A stretch of 64,000 nucleotides of DNA from Simmondsia chinensis (taxonomy: Eukaryota; Streptophyta; Magnoliopsida; Caryophyllales; Simmondsiaceae), in NCBI GenBank assembly GCA_018398585.1, contig JAGTTD010000011.1, forward strand, positions 11,761,846-11,825,845, given 5' to 3'. Made by a program: the position numbers and the translations under genes. Below the pieces are notes generated by a model, which saw only the letters and a list, made by a program, of their open reading frames with translations, made no database searches and had not been told where the DNA came from. Shown piece after piece: positions 50,540-61,305 of this stretch. Within the stretch, counting starts at the first letter, position 1; every line of letters begins with the position of its first letter.

Positions 50540-50930
50540 TGCCTTCATTTATGATTCCCTTTCCATGGTGGCTCATAAATCCTTTTGGGACTAGGGAACT
50601 TTGCCGATATTCACATCCTAGATTTTCCTTATCTATGTGGTGTAAATAATTTTTAAGGCTGGGGGACTTCGTCTCTATTCATGACTTAGATTTCTTTATC
50701 TTAGTGGCATAAATCACTTTAGGACTGGGGCATTTGCCCGGGTTATGAGTTAAATTTTATTCTATCAATAGCGTATAAACAATTTTAAGGTTGAGGGCTT
50801 CGCCCCCAGTTATATTCTAAAGCATAAGACCATAGTGTAACTAGGAGGCTTAGCTACCAGTCATAGGCCAACGATCAAACTATGATTATGGAGCTTAGTT
50901 GCTTGCCCTGACAGGATAAACTTTTTCTGA
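50540..50930 (+). repeat. Degenerate tandem repeat, unit ~66 bp, 5-6 units
   Basis: Each unit has a G-rich TT.(A/G)GGACTGGGG(A/C) followed by (A/C)TT(T/C)GCC then a (C/T)ATGA(C/T)TTA...TTAT.T..GTGG..TAAAT segment. Units are divided near 50598, 50665, 50730, 50796 and 50850; the last ones are shorter (about 50 bp). GGGCTTCGCCCCC at ~50795 is a small inverted repeat. Confidence 0.65.
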
Positions 50931-50939
50931 TGATGAGAT

Positions 50940-51437
50940 TATTAGAGCTGGTGTCCTTGGGAACCCAATTTATGTCAACATTCTGTATTAGTGAATAAAA
51001 GTTGTTTATTATCATCAATTTAATTCACGAATCTTTATACATGTGATGTTCTTTCTTTCAAGGCATGTACCATGAGATGGACAAAGTCCTTAAATAAAAT
51101 TCGGGATATCTATTTTTAGTGGATAATGAGATTAAGCCATCAATGGACTAAATAATAGATAAGAATATTATTTAATAATTAGTTCGCAGTCAGTGATGAG
51201 CTTGGACTAATTTCTGCTAAAAATATAACATAATATTTAGATAACTTGTCTTGGTTATGTGGATAGTGATCTACAATGTTATGTTGGTGTATTATAATGA
51301 GATTGTTACATTGAACTGGACCACTTGATTTACTCGTTTCTATACTACTATTAGAAGTGGGCGACTCACATAATTTCTTAATACAATGACTCTTAATCTG
51401 GAAAATAGTCTGAACTCGTCCATGGAATGTTAATTGC
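50940..51437 (+). repeat. Copia-type LTR fragment (5' part)
   Basis: TATTAGAGCTGGTGTCCTTGGGAA..., similar by eye to the LTR start of copia N (reverse of 60764-60745: TGTTAGAATTGGTGTCCGAGG). Truncated at about 51437, where LINE sequence begins. Confidence 0.65.
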
Positions 51438-51930
51438 GGAGCTGCTTCCTATCTGGGATTTTGTTGACTTCAGGCCCCGACCAGGGGTAGCTGACAGTGT
51501 ACGATGGATGAGGGACCCATATGGGGTTTTCACCACTAGATCGGCATGGGAGGCGATTCGCAGTCGGAGTGAGGAGGACTCTATCCATCATCTCCTTTGG
51601 TTTCAGCTTCACATCTCGAGGCACTCCTTCATTTTGTGGCTTGCCTCCTATAAGCGTTTACAGACATTTGATAGACTGTTGAGACATCGAGTGCAGGATG
51701 TTCGGGCTACTTTCATGTTGTGCGGGTCAGATGCTGAGTCGCATGACCATCTCTTCTTCACCTGCAGCTACTCTGCTACTATTTGGTCCGGAGTGTCCTC
51801 TCGCACCTCTTTTGCCTGGCCCATGCTTCCATGGCGCGAGTTGGTTCAGTGGGCTGCTACCAGGCTTCATGGCCGCGGGGTGGATCGGATCCTTGCCTGC
51901 CTTTGTTTCTCTGCTATTGTTTACATCCTG
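51438..51930 (+). pseudogene. L1-type LINE fragment, zinc-binding C-terminal domain
   Basis: About 160 codons in one open frame: ELLPIWDFVDFRPRPGVADS, VRWMRDPYGVFTTRSAWEAI, RHSFILWLASYKRLQTFDRL, ATFMLCGSDAESHDHLFFTC. This is the zinc-binding region found downstream of RT in plant L1 LINEs (C..C....H..H/C pattern: CGSDAESHDHLFFTC). RT and endonuclease are absent, and there is no poly-A tail at the right end; it is joined directly to copia sequence. An uninterrupted frame suggests it is younger than its neighbours. Confidence 0.85.
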
Positions 51931-52470
51931 TGCCATGAAAAGAATATTTCGATACCTAGTTGGTACTCCTACTTTAGGCATATTTTACACTAAATGTGAT
52001 TTCTTTGATTTAGTTGGATATAGTGATGCAGATTTTTCAGGATACAAAGTAGAACGAAAATCGACTAGTGGTACTTGTCAATTCATTGGTCACGCTTTGG
52101 TATCATGGTTTAGAAAAAAGTAAAATTTCGTTGCTTTATCCACTGCCGAGCCGAATATATTGCATGTGGTAGTTGTTATGCTCAAATGCACTAATCAAAT
52201 GACTATGGCATTCATATTAACCATGCTCTCATAACATGTCATAACGCTAGTGCTATATGCCTAACCAAAAACCTGGCTCAACATTCAAGAACAAAGCATA
52301 TTGAGGTTCGACATCATTTCATTCGTGATCATGTACTCAAAGGAGATATCATTATAAAATTTGTTCCCACCAATGACCAATTAGCGGACATTTTTACTAA
52401 ACCTCTAGGTGAAGAAATCTTTTGCAACCTTAGAAGTAAAATTGGCATGTGTAATCCATCATCTTGACCT
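51931..52470 (+). pseudogene. Copia RNase H fragment
   Basis: MKRIFRYLVGTPTLGIFYTK, DLVGYSDADFSGYKVERKST, CQFIGHALVSWFRKK then a stop; further frames give ALSTAE, HSRTKHI-like and VRHHFIRDHVLKGDI, then QLADIFTKPLGEEIFCNLRS. This is the last third of a copia polyprotein, of a lineage with a GTP.LG..Y start and FTKPL end, different from A/F/H. Its start fuses to the LINE near GCCATGAAAAG. Confidence 0.85.
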
Positions 52471-52825
52471 TGATTGCATACATGAGGCATTTGCATTAAT
52501 ATTGAGTTTCAATACTCATCATAAAAGAGCTCCAATGGACTAAGTATTCTTATCCAATTCATGGATATAGGAACTTGGACCAATTTTTTAAAATATTAAA
52601 TAAAAAAAAAACACACAGAGAAATAGAGTGCAGTTCTGTCTTCCGTGTGTCGACATAGAAAATCTGTGTGTCGACACACTGAGCAGCAATACTGCTACTC
52701 TGCATCTGTGTGTCGACACACACTTTTTTTTTTCTTTCACTTCCCAATCTTAACCCCTCTTCATTCATCTTCAACACACACTCTCTCTCTCTCTCTGTGA
52801 ATTAGGTTGCTATTTTGACCTTCAA
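52471..52825 (+). other. Copia 3' flank with TGTGTCGACACA motifs
   Basis: Non-coding. Contains three copies of a (TG)TGTCGACA(CA)-type palindrome near 52647, 52669 and 52711, then poly-T, CACACTCTCTCTCT and the start of the element L LTR. It may be the 3' untranslated region of the copia fragment. Confidence 0.5.
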
Positions 52826-53470
52826 ATTCAAAATTACCAACCAAACTTTGCTTCCTTCCTTCTTTCCTTCTCCTACGGTTTTCCTAAGCTCTCTATAACT
52901 TTGTTTTGTGTTTTGCTGATTGAATTGATGATAAAAGACCTCCCAAACAATCGTATTTATAGTGTTTGAGGTTGCAAATTGTTACAATAAAAAATTACGT
53001 CAAGTTCACTCTCATTGCACCACCTTGCCGCCCACCATTGCAACTTGAAATAATTTGCTGACCTTGTTTAGTTTTTCTTCTTTCCACCGCCCAAATTTTA
53101 GCCTTTACATCAACTTGAACTTGTTCTTGAAGTGTACAATGCATCCTTGCTCTTGAGTTGTCAATTTGGCCGCCCAGATTTTAAAATTGTAACAAATTAT
53201 ATATGCTTGTTGTTCATCCTTACTTTGGCCGTGTAGAAATGATGAATTTAGCACATTTTTTTTGCTTCTGTTTGATGTATCTTGCATTCACTTGTTGATT
53301 TTGATGATAAAACCTAGCAATATTTAGCATAAAATGAGCATTTTTGCAAGAAAATAATGACAGGAGAAAAAAAGAGCAAAAGCGAGCAAAAGAGATGATC
53401 ATTTGATGTTAAATGGTTAGAAAATAAATCTAATTGATATGAATAATTACATACTAAATTAGACTTATCA
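52826..53470 (-). repeat. Element L 3' LTR, truncated
   Basis: Matches 59255-59903 of the 5' LTR and ends AGACTTATCA at 53470. The first ~785 bp (plus-strand sense) are missing, replaced by the copia fragment. Confidence 0.82.
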
Positions 53471-53817
53471 AAATACCCTCAAACTCAATTATTGCTCATC
53501 ATTAGGCAAGGCTAAACATTAAAGTGCAGAATCGCATGCTCTTTAAGAATTTTTGACACAATTCAAAGCAAGACTACTTCTATTAGAAAAGAATAACCGA
53601 GGTTCAAAGTTTAGGTTCTAAAGGCAAAGCAATCTTTCGAAGGGAAGATCCGTCAATCACCTAGGTAACCAAATTCAAAAGTTGGCTAAGCATATTAATT
53701 TTATCCATTTTTTTTTTTCTAATCTCAAGACATTCAAACCGAATATATGACAAAAAACATGCCACTCATAACAAGACTTTTCAGGTATGCTCAAGACTAA
53801 AATTATTCACAAAATTT

Positions 53818-53848
<31 letters not shown>

Positions 53849-54210
53849 TTTTTAATGAGGGATTGATCTACCCCAGTCAGCCTTGGTCCATGAGTATGTC
53901 TTCAGCGAGAATCAAACTTCTGACCCCTGGGCGATGACCGCATGGATAAGAGATGCCACCACTGCAATGCCCTCATGTAGGGCAACACGTATTTTGAAAT
54001 GTTTATATGGGATAGCGGTGCTAGAGATGCTTCCCTCATTTTCTTTATCATTTTTTTTTTCCTAGTTAGACTTAGGTATAACTATTCAAAGTCAATTATG
54101 CAAATGATAATCTTAATGCAATCCATCCAAATTTGAGCATCTTTTAATCGGAAAGAAATATAAAATAGCCATGCTAACTAGTGAATTCAAACAACACAAT
54201 TTTTATCAAG
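53471..54210 (-). other. Element L 3' untranslated region, part 1
   Basis: Homologous to K 33882-34830. Contains a (CT)n run followed by poly-T (53818-53853) and one copy of the ~95-bp repeat (53885-53985). No gene. Confidence 0.65.
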
Positions 54211-54215
54211 ATAGT

Positions 54216-55671
54216 TGATGCGTCTAATATTTACGCATCTTTTAATTGTTATTTTTAATTATTTTGCACCTATTTAATTATAGTTCTACACTCATTTTGA
54301 CAATTTTTATGTTTAGCAAGTTCGAAATTAAAGTTTCAGAAATTGTCAAATTTTAGTGCAACTAAGTCAAATTCGATGCGTAAATAATTAAATCAAGTAA
54401 ATCGAGATTCGGGACAAGAATGTAAAAGCTCGACCCGCACCGCTACAGTACTTGAGCCGCACTATTCATCATCCCCTGCCTCCAGCCCAACACCAGCCCA
54501 GCCCAACGACAGCCCACCACCAGCCCCGACCAGCCTAACGACAGCCCACCTGCAGCCATGACCAGAACATCACCGTCAACTCCTGCCCAGACCATCAACA
54601 CCGGCCCACCAGCTTCAACCGCACCCCAGCACGGACATGCCCATCTTCGTCCTCAGCCCAGTACGCTAGGTTTTCCTTTGGTTCGATTATAAGAAGAGGA
54701 GGACGAACGGAGCTGGGGGGGGGGGGGGGGGGGGGTTCTGTGTTTTGGGATTTGGGGGTTCACCGCCTCTCTCTCTCTCTTAGCCCCTGTTTTCTCTCTC
54801 CCCTCTCAGCTCTTTCTTCTTTCTTCAGCTTTTATTTTATGTTTCTTTCTTTTTCGTTAAATTGGAACGAGAGCAAAATTAGCGTAGAGATTGACATGAG
54901 TTTGTTCAACTTCTTCTTCACCGGATCATCCTTGATGGAGAGCTAACTTGTTCTCTAGGGTTATATGAAATCTTACCCTTTACTTTTGTTTACTTTTAAT
55001 TCGAGTTAATTTGATTGTTTACATGAATTGTTTGGTTGGGATAAATACTTTGAAGTATTAAATTTTTATTGTTTATTCAATTAAAATGATTATTGAGTTT
55101 GTAATCTTTAATTGTTGTATTGATATATATAAATTAATTCTTTGTGCTTGTAGCCTTAGGATTAATTAATCAAGCAATAGTATTAACCGAATTGTTAATT
55201 AAAGCCTATCTTCCCTATGCTTTAGTTAGATAGGGTCAATACATAAAAAGTAACAATACGTTAGGTAGAGCCTATTTTCCTTATGCTTTACTTAGATAGG
55301 GTCAACACGCAATACTAACAACATTATCTTAGTAGGTTGAAACTTGTAGCCTAAACCACTACCCGTGTGACAATCAATAATCTCAATTTAAGAGTTAATG
55401 CAAAAATAATTTGCTAATGATGGATTCAAAACCCTAAGTTCCAATTTAATACATTTTTCCGATTAGAAGTAGATTGCTTTAGTTTAATTGTCGTGTTCTA
55501 GATTAATTAACACAAAGCTATCACTTTTTCTTTAATCAATTTAGGTCATAGATTAAATTCACGCACTCTTAGTCCCCGTGGTTCGACACCCTCTCGCCCT
55601 ACACTCAATTTAGATGTGTTTAATAGATAGGGTTTTATATTAAATTTTGATAGACGTAGAAAAACACATCA
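54216..55671 (+). repeat. Solo LTR P (1456 bp) of another gypsy-like family
   Basis: TGATGCG...ACACATCA with exact TSD ATAGT (54211-54215, 55672-55676). Inside: a C-rich block rich in CCAGCCC/CAGCCCA repeats (54470-54660), TATAAGA-like box near 54688, a 21-base G run (54715-54735), CT-rich stretch, a ~62-bp tandem duplication (AGATAGGGTCAA.AC near 55227 and 55297) and CCGTGGTTCGACACC near 55577, as in many gypsy LTRs. No internal region. Strand arbitrary. Confidence 0.8.
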
Positions 55672-55676
55672 ATAGT

Positions 55677-56802
55677 GCCTTAGAATAGATCACGTCTTGC
55701 AATTAGAACACAAAAACAATTGATTCTTAGGTTATTCAAATCTAATTAAATTAAACGACCTAACAAGAGTAGAAAAATTTCCTAAAAAGCATGATAAAAA
55801 TTTATTTATTTTATTTTAGTTTAGTTTTTTTGATGATTTTAAATTGGTTCAAAATAAAATTTAAAAATACTAATGATCTAAACTATAGAAAATAGAAAAA
55901 ACATACATCCCCATACAAAAGGCTCCGAACCCTGGGAGGCACTAAAGCCGACTTTAAAAGATAAAATAGGACTAGACAAGAAAACTTTAAAAAGACTATT
56001 GATCTAAACTATGGAAAATATAAAATCTTTTTGTTGGCCGACACTATCTACATCTTCATACAAAGGCTCCAAACTCTGGAAGGCACTAAAGCCGACTCTA
56101 AAAGATAAAATAGGACTACAAAAGATAATTTTTCGCAAAATTTTATTCAAAATATTAAAAAAATGTGACAAAATCTCTCTCCCACGCCCAAACTTAAAGC
56201 TAACATTGTCCTCAATGTTAAAAGAAATATAAGGAACGAAGTAGTAGGTGAGATACACTTCCCAGATTTGAGGCTTACTTTTTGATGGTGAATGTTGACA
56301 TCATGCTACCCCAAAACTTGTTTCAAAAAACCTGTCGAACAAAATGTACATACAAATAAGAAAATAATTAAAGGAAATTAAAAGAAAAGAAGTAAGGAAC
56401 GGAAAACTTGGGTTGCCTCCCAGAAGCACTTAAGTTACAATCATTAGCTCGACTTCCAATGATGTTCTATCCCGAATCCTTCAAAAGAATGGAACTTCCC
56501 CCATCCACATTTAGTGACAATTTTTTCCATGGACTTTTTTCGCGCCCTTCTTTGCACGACCACCTCCACCTTCTCCAGCTATGAGATCCTTAATTTTAAT
56601 GTGCCACTCCTTGACTTTTATTCTAATAATTTTGGCGCCTTTTTTTAACTAAATCATCCTTGGATCTCAAAGCCTCTGACTTAGTTGGAGAAACTTGATC
56701 TTTAATTTGAAAACAAGTTTCGTTCTCGGATGACAGTTTTATGGGTTTAAAAATGTTGAAGGTCACTTGCTCATGTTCTACCCTTAAGATCAATATTCCT
56801 TT
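55677..56802 (-). other. Element L 3' untranslated region, part 2, with local duplication
   Basis: Homologous to K 34790-35500. A ~120 bp segment is duplicated: GATCTAAACTAT(A/G)GAAAATA..CATACAAA(A)GGCTCC..AGCCGACT(T/C)TAAAAGATAAAATAGGACTA at 55875-55975 and 55996-56116; copy 1 lacks about 25 bp (CTTTTTGTTGGCCGACACTAT). Bases 56405-56430 give the CTTGGGAGGCAACCC-type block. RT and integrase should lie in this interval and do not. Confidence 0.7.
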
Positions 56803-57516
56803 TTACACATCTATCAAGGCCCTTCCCATAGCAAGGAAGTGTCGTCCTAAAATAAGAGGTATTTCTTTATCCTCCTCTATGTCAAGCAATACAAAATCTA
56901 TTAGAGCGATGAACTCGTCTATTTTCACCAAGACTTCCTCTACCATCCCTCGTGGATACTTGATGGACATGTCCACCAATTTGAGTGATACTGTGGTGGG
57001 CTTTACTTCCCCTAGACCAAGTTTCTTGAAAACAAAGAGTGGCGTCAAATTTATACGTACACCTAAATCACATAAGACGTTACTAAAAGTACTGGTGCTA
57101 ATGGTGCAAGTTATTGAAAAACTCCCTGGATCTTTGAGTTTTGGAGGAAGCTTCTTTTGTAGTATTGCACTACATTCTTCCTTCAGTGTCATAGCCTCAA
57201 ACTCTTCCATTATTTTCTTGTTATATTGGATTTCTTTCAAGAATTTTGCATTTTTGGGCATCTTCTCTAACATATGAGTAAAAGGGACATTAATAAGTAA
57301 TTTCTTGAAAGTTTCCATAAATTGGTTATCCACATTTTGCATTTTCAAGTGTTGAGGAAATGAGACTTTTGGTTTGTAGGGCTTAGGCTTAGCCCTCTTT
57401 GATTCGCTTTTGTCTTGGTTTCTAGATTCATCTACTTGTTCAAGTTCAAGGTGAGATGTGGTCCTAGTTGGTTTATTTGTGTTGTCCTCTAGGTGCTTTT
57501 TCAAAGTTAATGGCAT
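56803..57516 (-). pseudogene. Element L Athila-type protease region
   Basis: 237 open codons on the minus strand: KPYKPKVSFPQHLKMQN, FMETFKKLLINVPFTHMLEK, KKLPPKLKDPGSFSITCTIS, VLCDLGVRINLTPLFVFKKL, YPRGMVEEVLVKIDEFIALI, IPLILGRHFLAMGRALIDV. This is the gag-pol junction with the Athila protease, whose active site is D-L-G-A in the family; here DLGV. It is the longest uninterrupted Athila frame in the window and belongs to the part kept when RT and integrase were lost. Confidence 0.88.
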
Positions 57517-57960
57517 TTACATGCTCTCTAAGTTTAGTTATTGTTGTACTAGGCAAGGAACCTTGAGACCGTTTAGAGAGTTGGTTTGAAATTTGTCAAA
57601 TTTGGGTCTCGAGATAGAAGCTTCTTGATTTCAAAAATTTGTTTGTGTTTGTTGCATGAAAGTTTTTGTTTCTTGCATAAACTTATTGAGCATATCTTCG
57701 CGATCAATTTTCTTTTCCAGTTGTGTGTGAAAGGGCTATATTTGAAACCCTTGGTTACTCCATTAAAAATTTGGGTGGTTTCCTCCACCCGGGATTGTAA
57801 GTGTTGGAGTAGGGATTATCTTGTGATTTTTCAAAAGTTTAAACAAAATTAGCTTGCTTGTGATTTGAAGAGGCTGGAGCAAAGGGGTTCCCTGTCTGAC
57901 ATTCTATGCTTGCATGATTTCCTGCACAAAACTTGCATGTTAGCATAAGAAAGGTAAAAG
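57517..57960 (-). pseudogene. Element L gag C-terminal remnant
   Basis: Minus-strand reading in shifted frames: zinc knuckle FCAGNHASIECQTGNPF (about 57885-57935), NPYSNTYNPGWRKPPKF, a KFLKSRSF/ITKLREHVNAI region leading into protease. Same order as Athila gag and as K 35501-36240. Several stops. Confidence 0.8.
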
Positions 57961-58444
57961 AAAGGTAAAACTAATAAGAAAACTTCAAAATACAGACTTC
58001 ACTTTGAAAAACTTATCTATGTGTATTAAAAAGTTAAAAGATAGGTAAAACTAATAAGAAAACTTCAAAATACAACAATCTAATACAAAAACTTAACAAA
58101 AATCAAATTTTAAGGGGCGGGGGGTAGTAACACTAATGTTTTGAAAATGTGAACTTATGAGTAAAAGAAAGATGAAAATAAAGAGAAAATACAAAAAAAA
58201 AAAAAATAACACAAACGTAACAAAATTTGACGAAAACACAATTTTAGGGGGGGGGGGGGGGGGGGGGGGGAGTGCTATATGAATTATTAAAGTAAAAATA
58301 ACTTTACAAATAAAATCAAGTAAATGAAAAAAAAAGGAAAAGAAGTTTCTTCTTCAAACATAAACAAAATAAACAAATTTTAACAAAACAACTTCCAATT
58401 AGTGCTAAAATTAGTTGGTATCAATATCACTCAAATAAAAACAA
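57961..58444 (-). other. Element L leader with G runs
   Basis: AT-rich, with a short tandem duplication (AAAGGTAAAACTAATAAGAAA at ~57962 and ~58040), a GGGGCGGGGGG run near 58114 and a 24-base G run at 58247-58270. Most of gag is not recognisable here. Confidence 0.5.
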
Positions 58445-58462
58445 TCCCCAGCAACAGCGCCA
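58445..58462 (-). other. PBS of element L (tRNA-Asp type)
   Basis: Minus strand TGGCGCTGTTGCTGGGGA, close to the Athila site. Confidence 0.85.
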
Positions 58463-58471
58463 AAAACTTGA

Positions 58472-59903
58472 TGCTAGGTGTGATTTGCTTAGCAAGTGCA
58501 ATAAGCAATATCAAGTAATATATAAATGAGTATATCATCCCACAAATATTGTTAATGAATTAGTACTGAAATTAGTAGTTTCATCAGTATTTGAAGGACC
58601 GAAATTTGAAGTCTTTGATATGAAACAAAACAATGTGAAAAAGACCGAAAATGGTTGCTGATTTTTATATTAGGGTAATTATTTTAGATGATTCTAATGA
58701 TTTAATAAGATCCAAGGCATCCGATTTCACCTAGTTCCATCAATACGCCTTTCTATTCTCGATATTCAAGTTGTTATAATGTAATGATCGTCAAAAACCC
58801 TAATTCACTAAATATTCTCTCTCGATAAAAATTTAGCATGCTCTTTTGCAAATTAAATTATAAATCTCTTGCATGAATTTAAACAAGAAAAGGGTTTGGA
58901 AGGTGCATGTTTCACTTAAGACCACACAAATCACGTTAATCTATCTCTAGCATTCGCTGAATTGGTGGTGTCTATCACTTTAGCATTCATCATAAATCTC
59001 CTCTTGGACTCATTATGAATCATTATAGCTTTTTAATGGTGATAAATCATTCAAAACTCATGAAGAACAATGATAAACACTCAAACAGCGCAATAAAAAA
59101 ACTTTGAATTTGTTGAATTAAAAAAGAGCGTACATTGCAACTTAGGCTCCATCGTAGCCTTGGAAAGACAAAATTAGTTCACGGTATACATAATATAAAG
59201 AAAAATGATGACAAAATTCATGAACATAAAGAAGAAAAAGGATGGAAAGAACTCAAAATGCAAAATTACATACCAAACTTTTCTTTCTTCCTTCTTTCCT
59301 TCTCCTATGGTTTTCCTAAGCTATTTACTACTTTGTTTTTGTTTTTGGTGATTGAACTGAAGATGAAAGACCTCCAAAACACTCCTATTTATAGTGTTTG
59401 AGGTCAAAAATTCATAAAATAAATTACATCAAGTTCACTCTCATTGCACCACCTTGCCACCCACCCTTGCAATTTGAAACAATTTGCTGATTTTGTTTAG
59501 TTTTTCTTCTTTCCACCGCCCAAATTTCAGCCTTTACATCAAATTGACATGTTCTTGAAGTGTACAATGCATCCTTGCTCTTGATTTGTCAAGTTGGCTG
59601 CCTAAATTTACAAATTGTAACAAATTGTACATGTTCATTGTTCATCTTTTCTTTAGCCATGTAGAATTGATCAATTTAGCAAATTTTTTTTATGTTGTTT
59701 TATTGTATCTTGTATTCACATGTTGATGTTGATGTTGATGATAAAACCTAACAACATTTAGCATAAAATGAGTGTTTTTGCAAGGAAATAACAGTAGGAG
59801 CAAAAAAGAGCAAAAGCGAGCAAAAGAAATGAACATTTGATGTAGAATGGTTAGAAAATAATCTAATTGATATGAATAATTATATACTAAATTAGACTTA
59901 TCA
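58472..59903 (-). repeat. Element L 5' LTR (1432 bp)
   Basis: Plus-strand TGCTAGGTG...ACTTATCA. Minus-strand TATAAATA-like box at about 59388-59397 (CTATTTATAG). Confidence 0.87.
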
Positions 59904-60764
59904 CTGGACCCCAGGAAAAAAATATATTTACTCTCTAAATTCCCTATGATTGTTTACTCACAATTAATGTCCATGGGAAAAGGGATTTTAAACTACATCA
60001 TTCTTTCTCATATTACCTTCTTAGTGCCCAATTTTCCGTTCTCAAATAATTTATTAATAAAGAAAAAGACTTTGTACTAATTTCGAATGTCACAAATATG
60101 GAATGCACTGGCCAAAGTCCTTGGAATCAATTCGAACACTTGTGAATCAACTAAGGGGACATCTTATGTTATGGATTCCTTGTAAAATATGTGTTACCCC
60201 TACACTTCAAGCAGTTGCCCAACGAGCGTAAGATTTCTATTACACGTTGTAACGTAATCTTTTTAGCACAAGTTACTCACATTCCATGCAAGAGTGCAGC
60301 CTATTTCTTCGATTTACAGTCCTTGTATAAACACAATAAAATGAGTTGCTCATTTCTAATAGTAGTGCCGAAACGAGCAAGTCATATTGTCTAATTCAAT
60401 GTAACAATCTTATTGAATTACACCAACATAACAATCTAAATCACTATCCATATAACCAAGACATGATGTCTAAATGTTATCTGATAGTCTTAGTAGACAA
60501 GTAGTCCAAACTTATCACTAACTATGAATTAACTACTATATAACATTTTAATCTTTTATTAGTCTATCTATGGCATAATCTCATTATCCACTATAGATAG
60601 TCCAAAAATCATTTAACGACTACATCGATCTAATATTGTTTGAAAGGAAATAACATAACACGCATAATAATAAACTTGTAAACATAAAGACAACAATAAA
60701 TGAATTTTATTCAATAATAAAATTATCCACATAAATTGTGTTTCCTCGGACACCAATTCTAACA
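59904..60764 (-). repeat. Copia N 3' LTR, partial
   Basis: Minus-strand start TGTTAGAATTGGTGTCCGAG at 60764. The U5 end is not seen. Confidence 0.78.
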
Positions 60765-60889
60765 AAATCCCACTTGTCCTAAAATTCGCTATAAATCGCG
60801 TTCCAATCCTATCCTAATGACACTCAAATGACTTCTGAGTCATAGTCATTCCGAAAGGATCTGACAAATTATTCGTGCTATCTATCTTT

Positions 60890-61300
60890 ATAATCGCAAT
60901 CTCCTCTTTCTCCACATGGTCTTGATTGAGGTGATACTTCCTTTAGGTGTGCTTTGACCGATTGTGCTTCCTAGGTTCGTTAGAGTTGCCAATGCACCAT
61001 AGTTGTCATGGAAATGGCAACAGGTGTAAGACCCTCTCTAACCACCTTATGATCCAATAGGAAGTTCTTTAGCCAACAAGCCTCTTTGGCAGCTTCAGAA
61101 GCCGCCACATACTTAGCTTCCACAGGTGAGTTAGCAATGCAAGACTACTTGACACTCCTCCAATTAATGGCTTGACCTCTGTGGGTCAAAACATATCAAA
61201 ACGTTGAGCGCCTAGCATCTCTATCTGACTGAAAATTTAAGACAGAATAGCCCACTGGAATTAGTTTGTCACTATGAAATACTAACATATAATCTATAGT
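60890..61300 (-). pseudogene. Copia N RNase H remnant
   Basis: Minus-strand blocks SDRDARRSTF, HRGQAINWRSVK, SCIANSPVEAKYVAASEAAK and LKNFLLDHKVV, then AISMTTMVHWQL. These are the copia RNase H. Stops in three places. Confidence 0.82.
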
Positions 61301-61305
61301 CCTTC

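Larger units (their letters stand above)
52826..59903 (-). mobile_element. Athila-like element L, minus strand, RT and integrase absent
   Basis: 5' LTR 58472-59903, PBS 58445-58462 (minus TGGCGCTGTTGCTGGGGA, tRNA-Asp type), gag and protease remnants, 3' untranslated region, and a truncated 3' LTR at 52826-53470. Solo LTR P is inserted at 54216-55671. Related to K by LTR end (ACTAAATTAGACTTATCA), untranslated blocks and repeats, but of another family. Confidence 0.87.

Noticed and set aside
53818..53853. CT and T runs as a regulatory element
   Set aside because: A simple microsatellite next to poly-T; nothing else supports function.
56741..57277. 178-codon plus-strand open frame
   Set aside because: It is the antisense shadow of the Athila protease region on the minus strand, which has clear family motifs.
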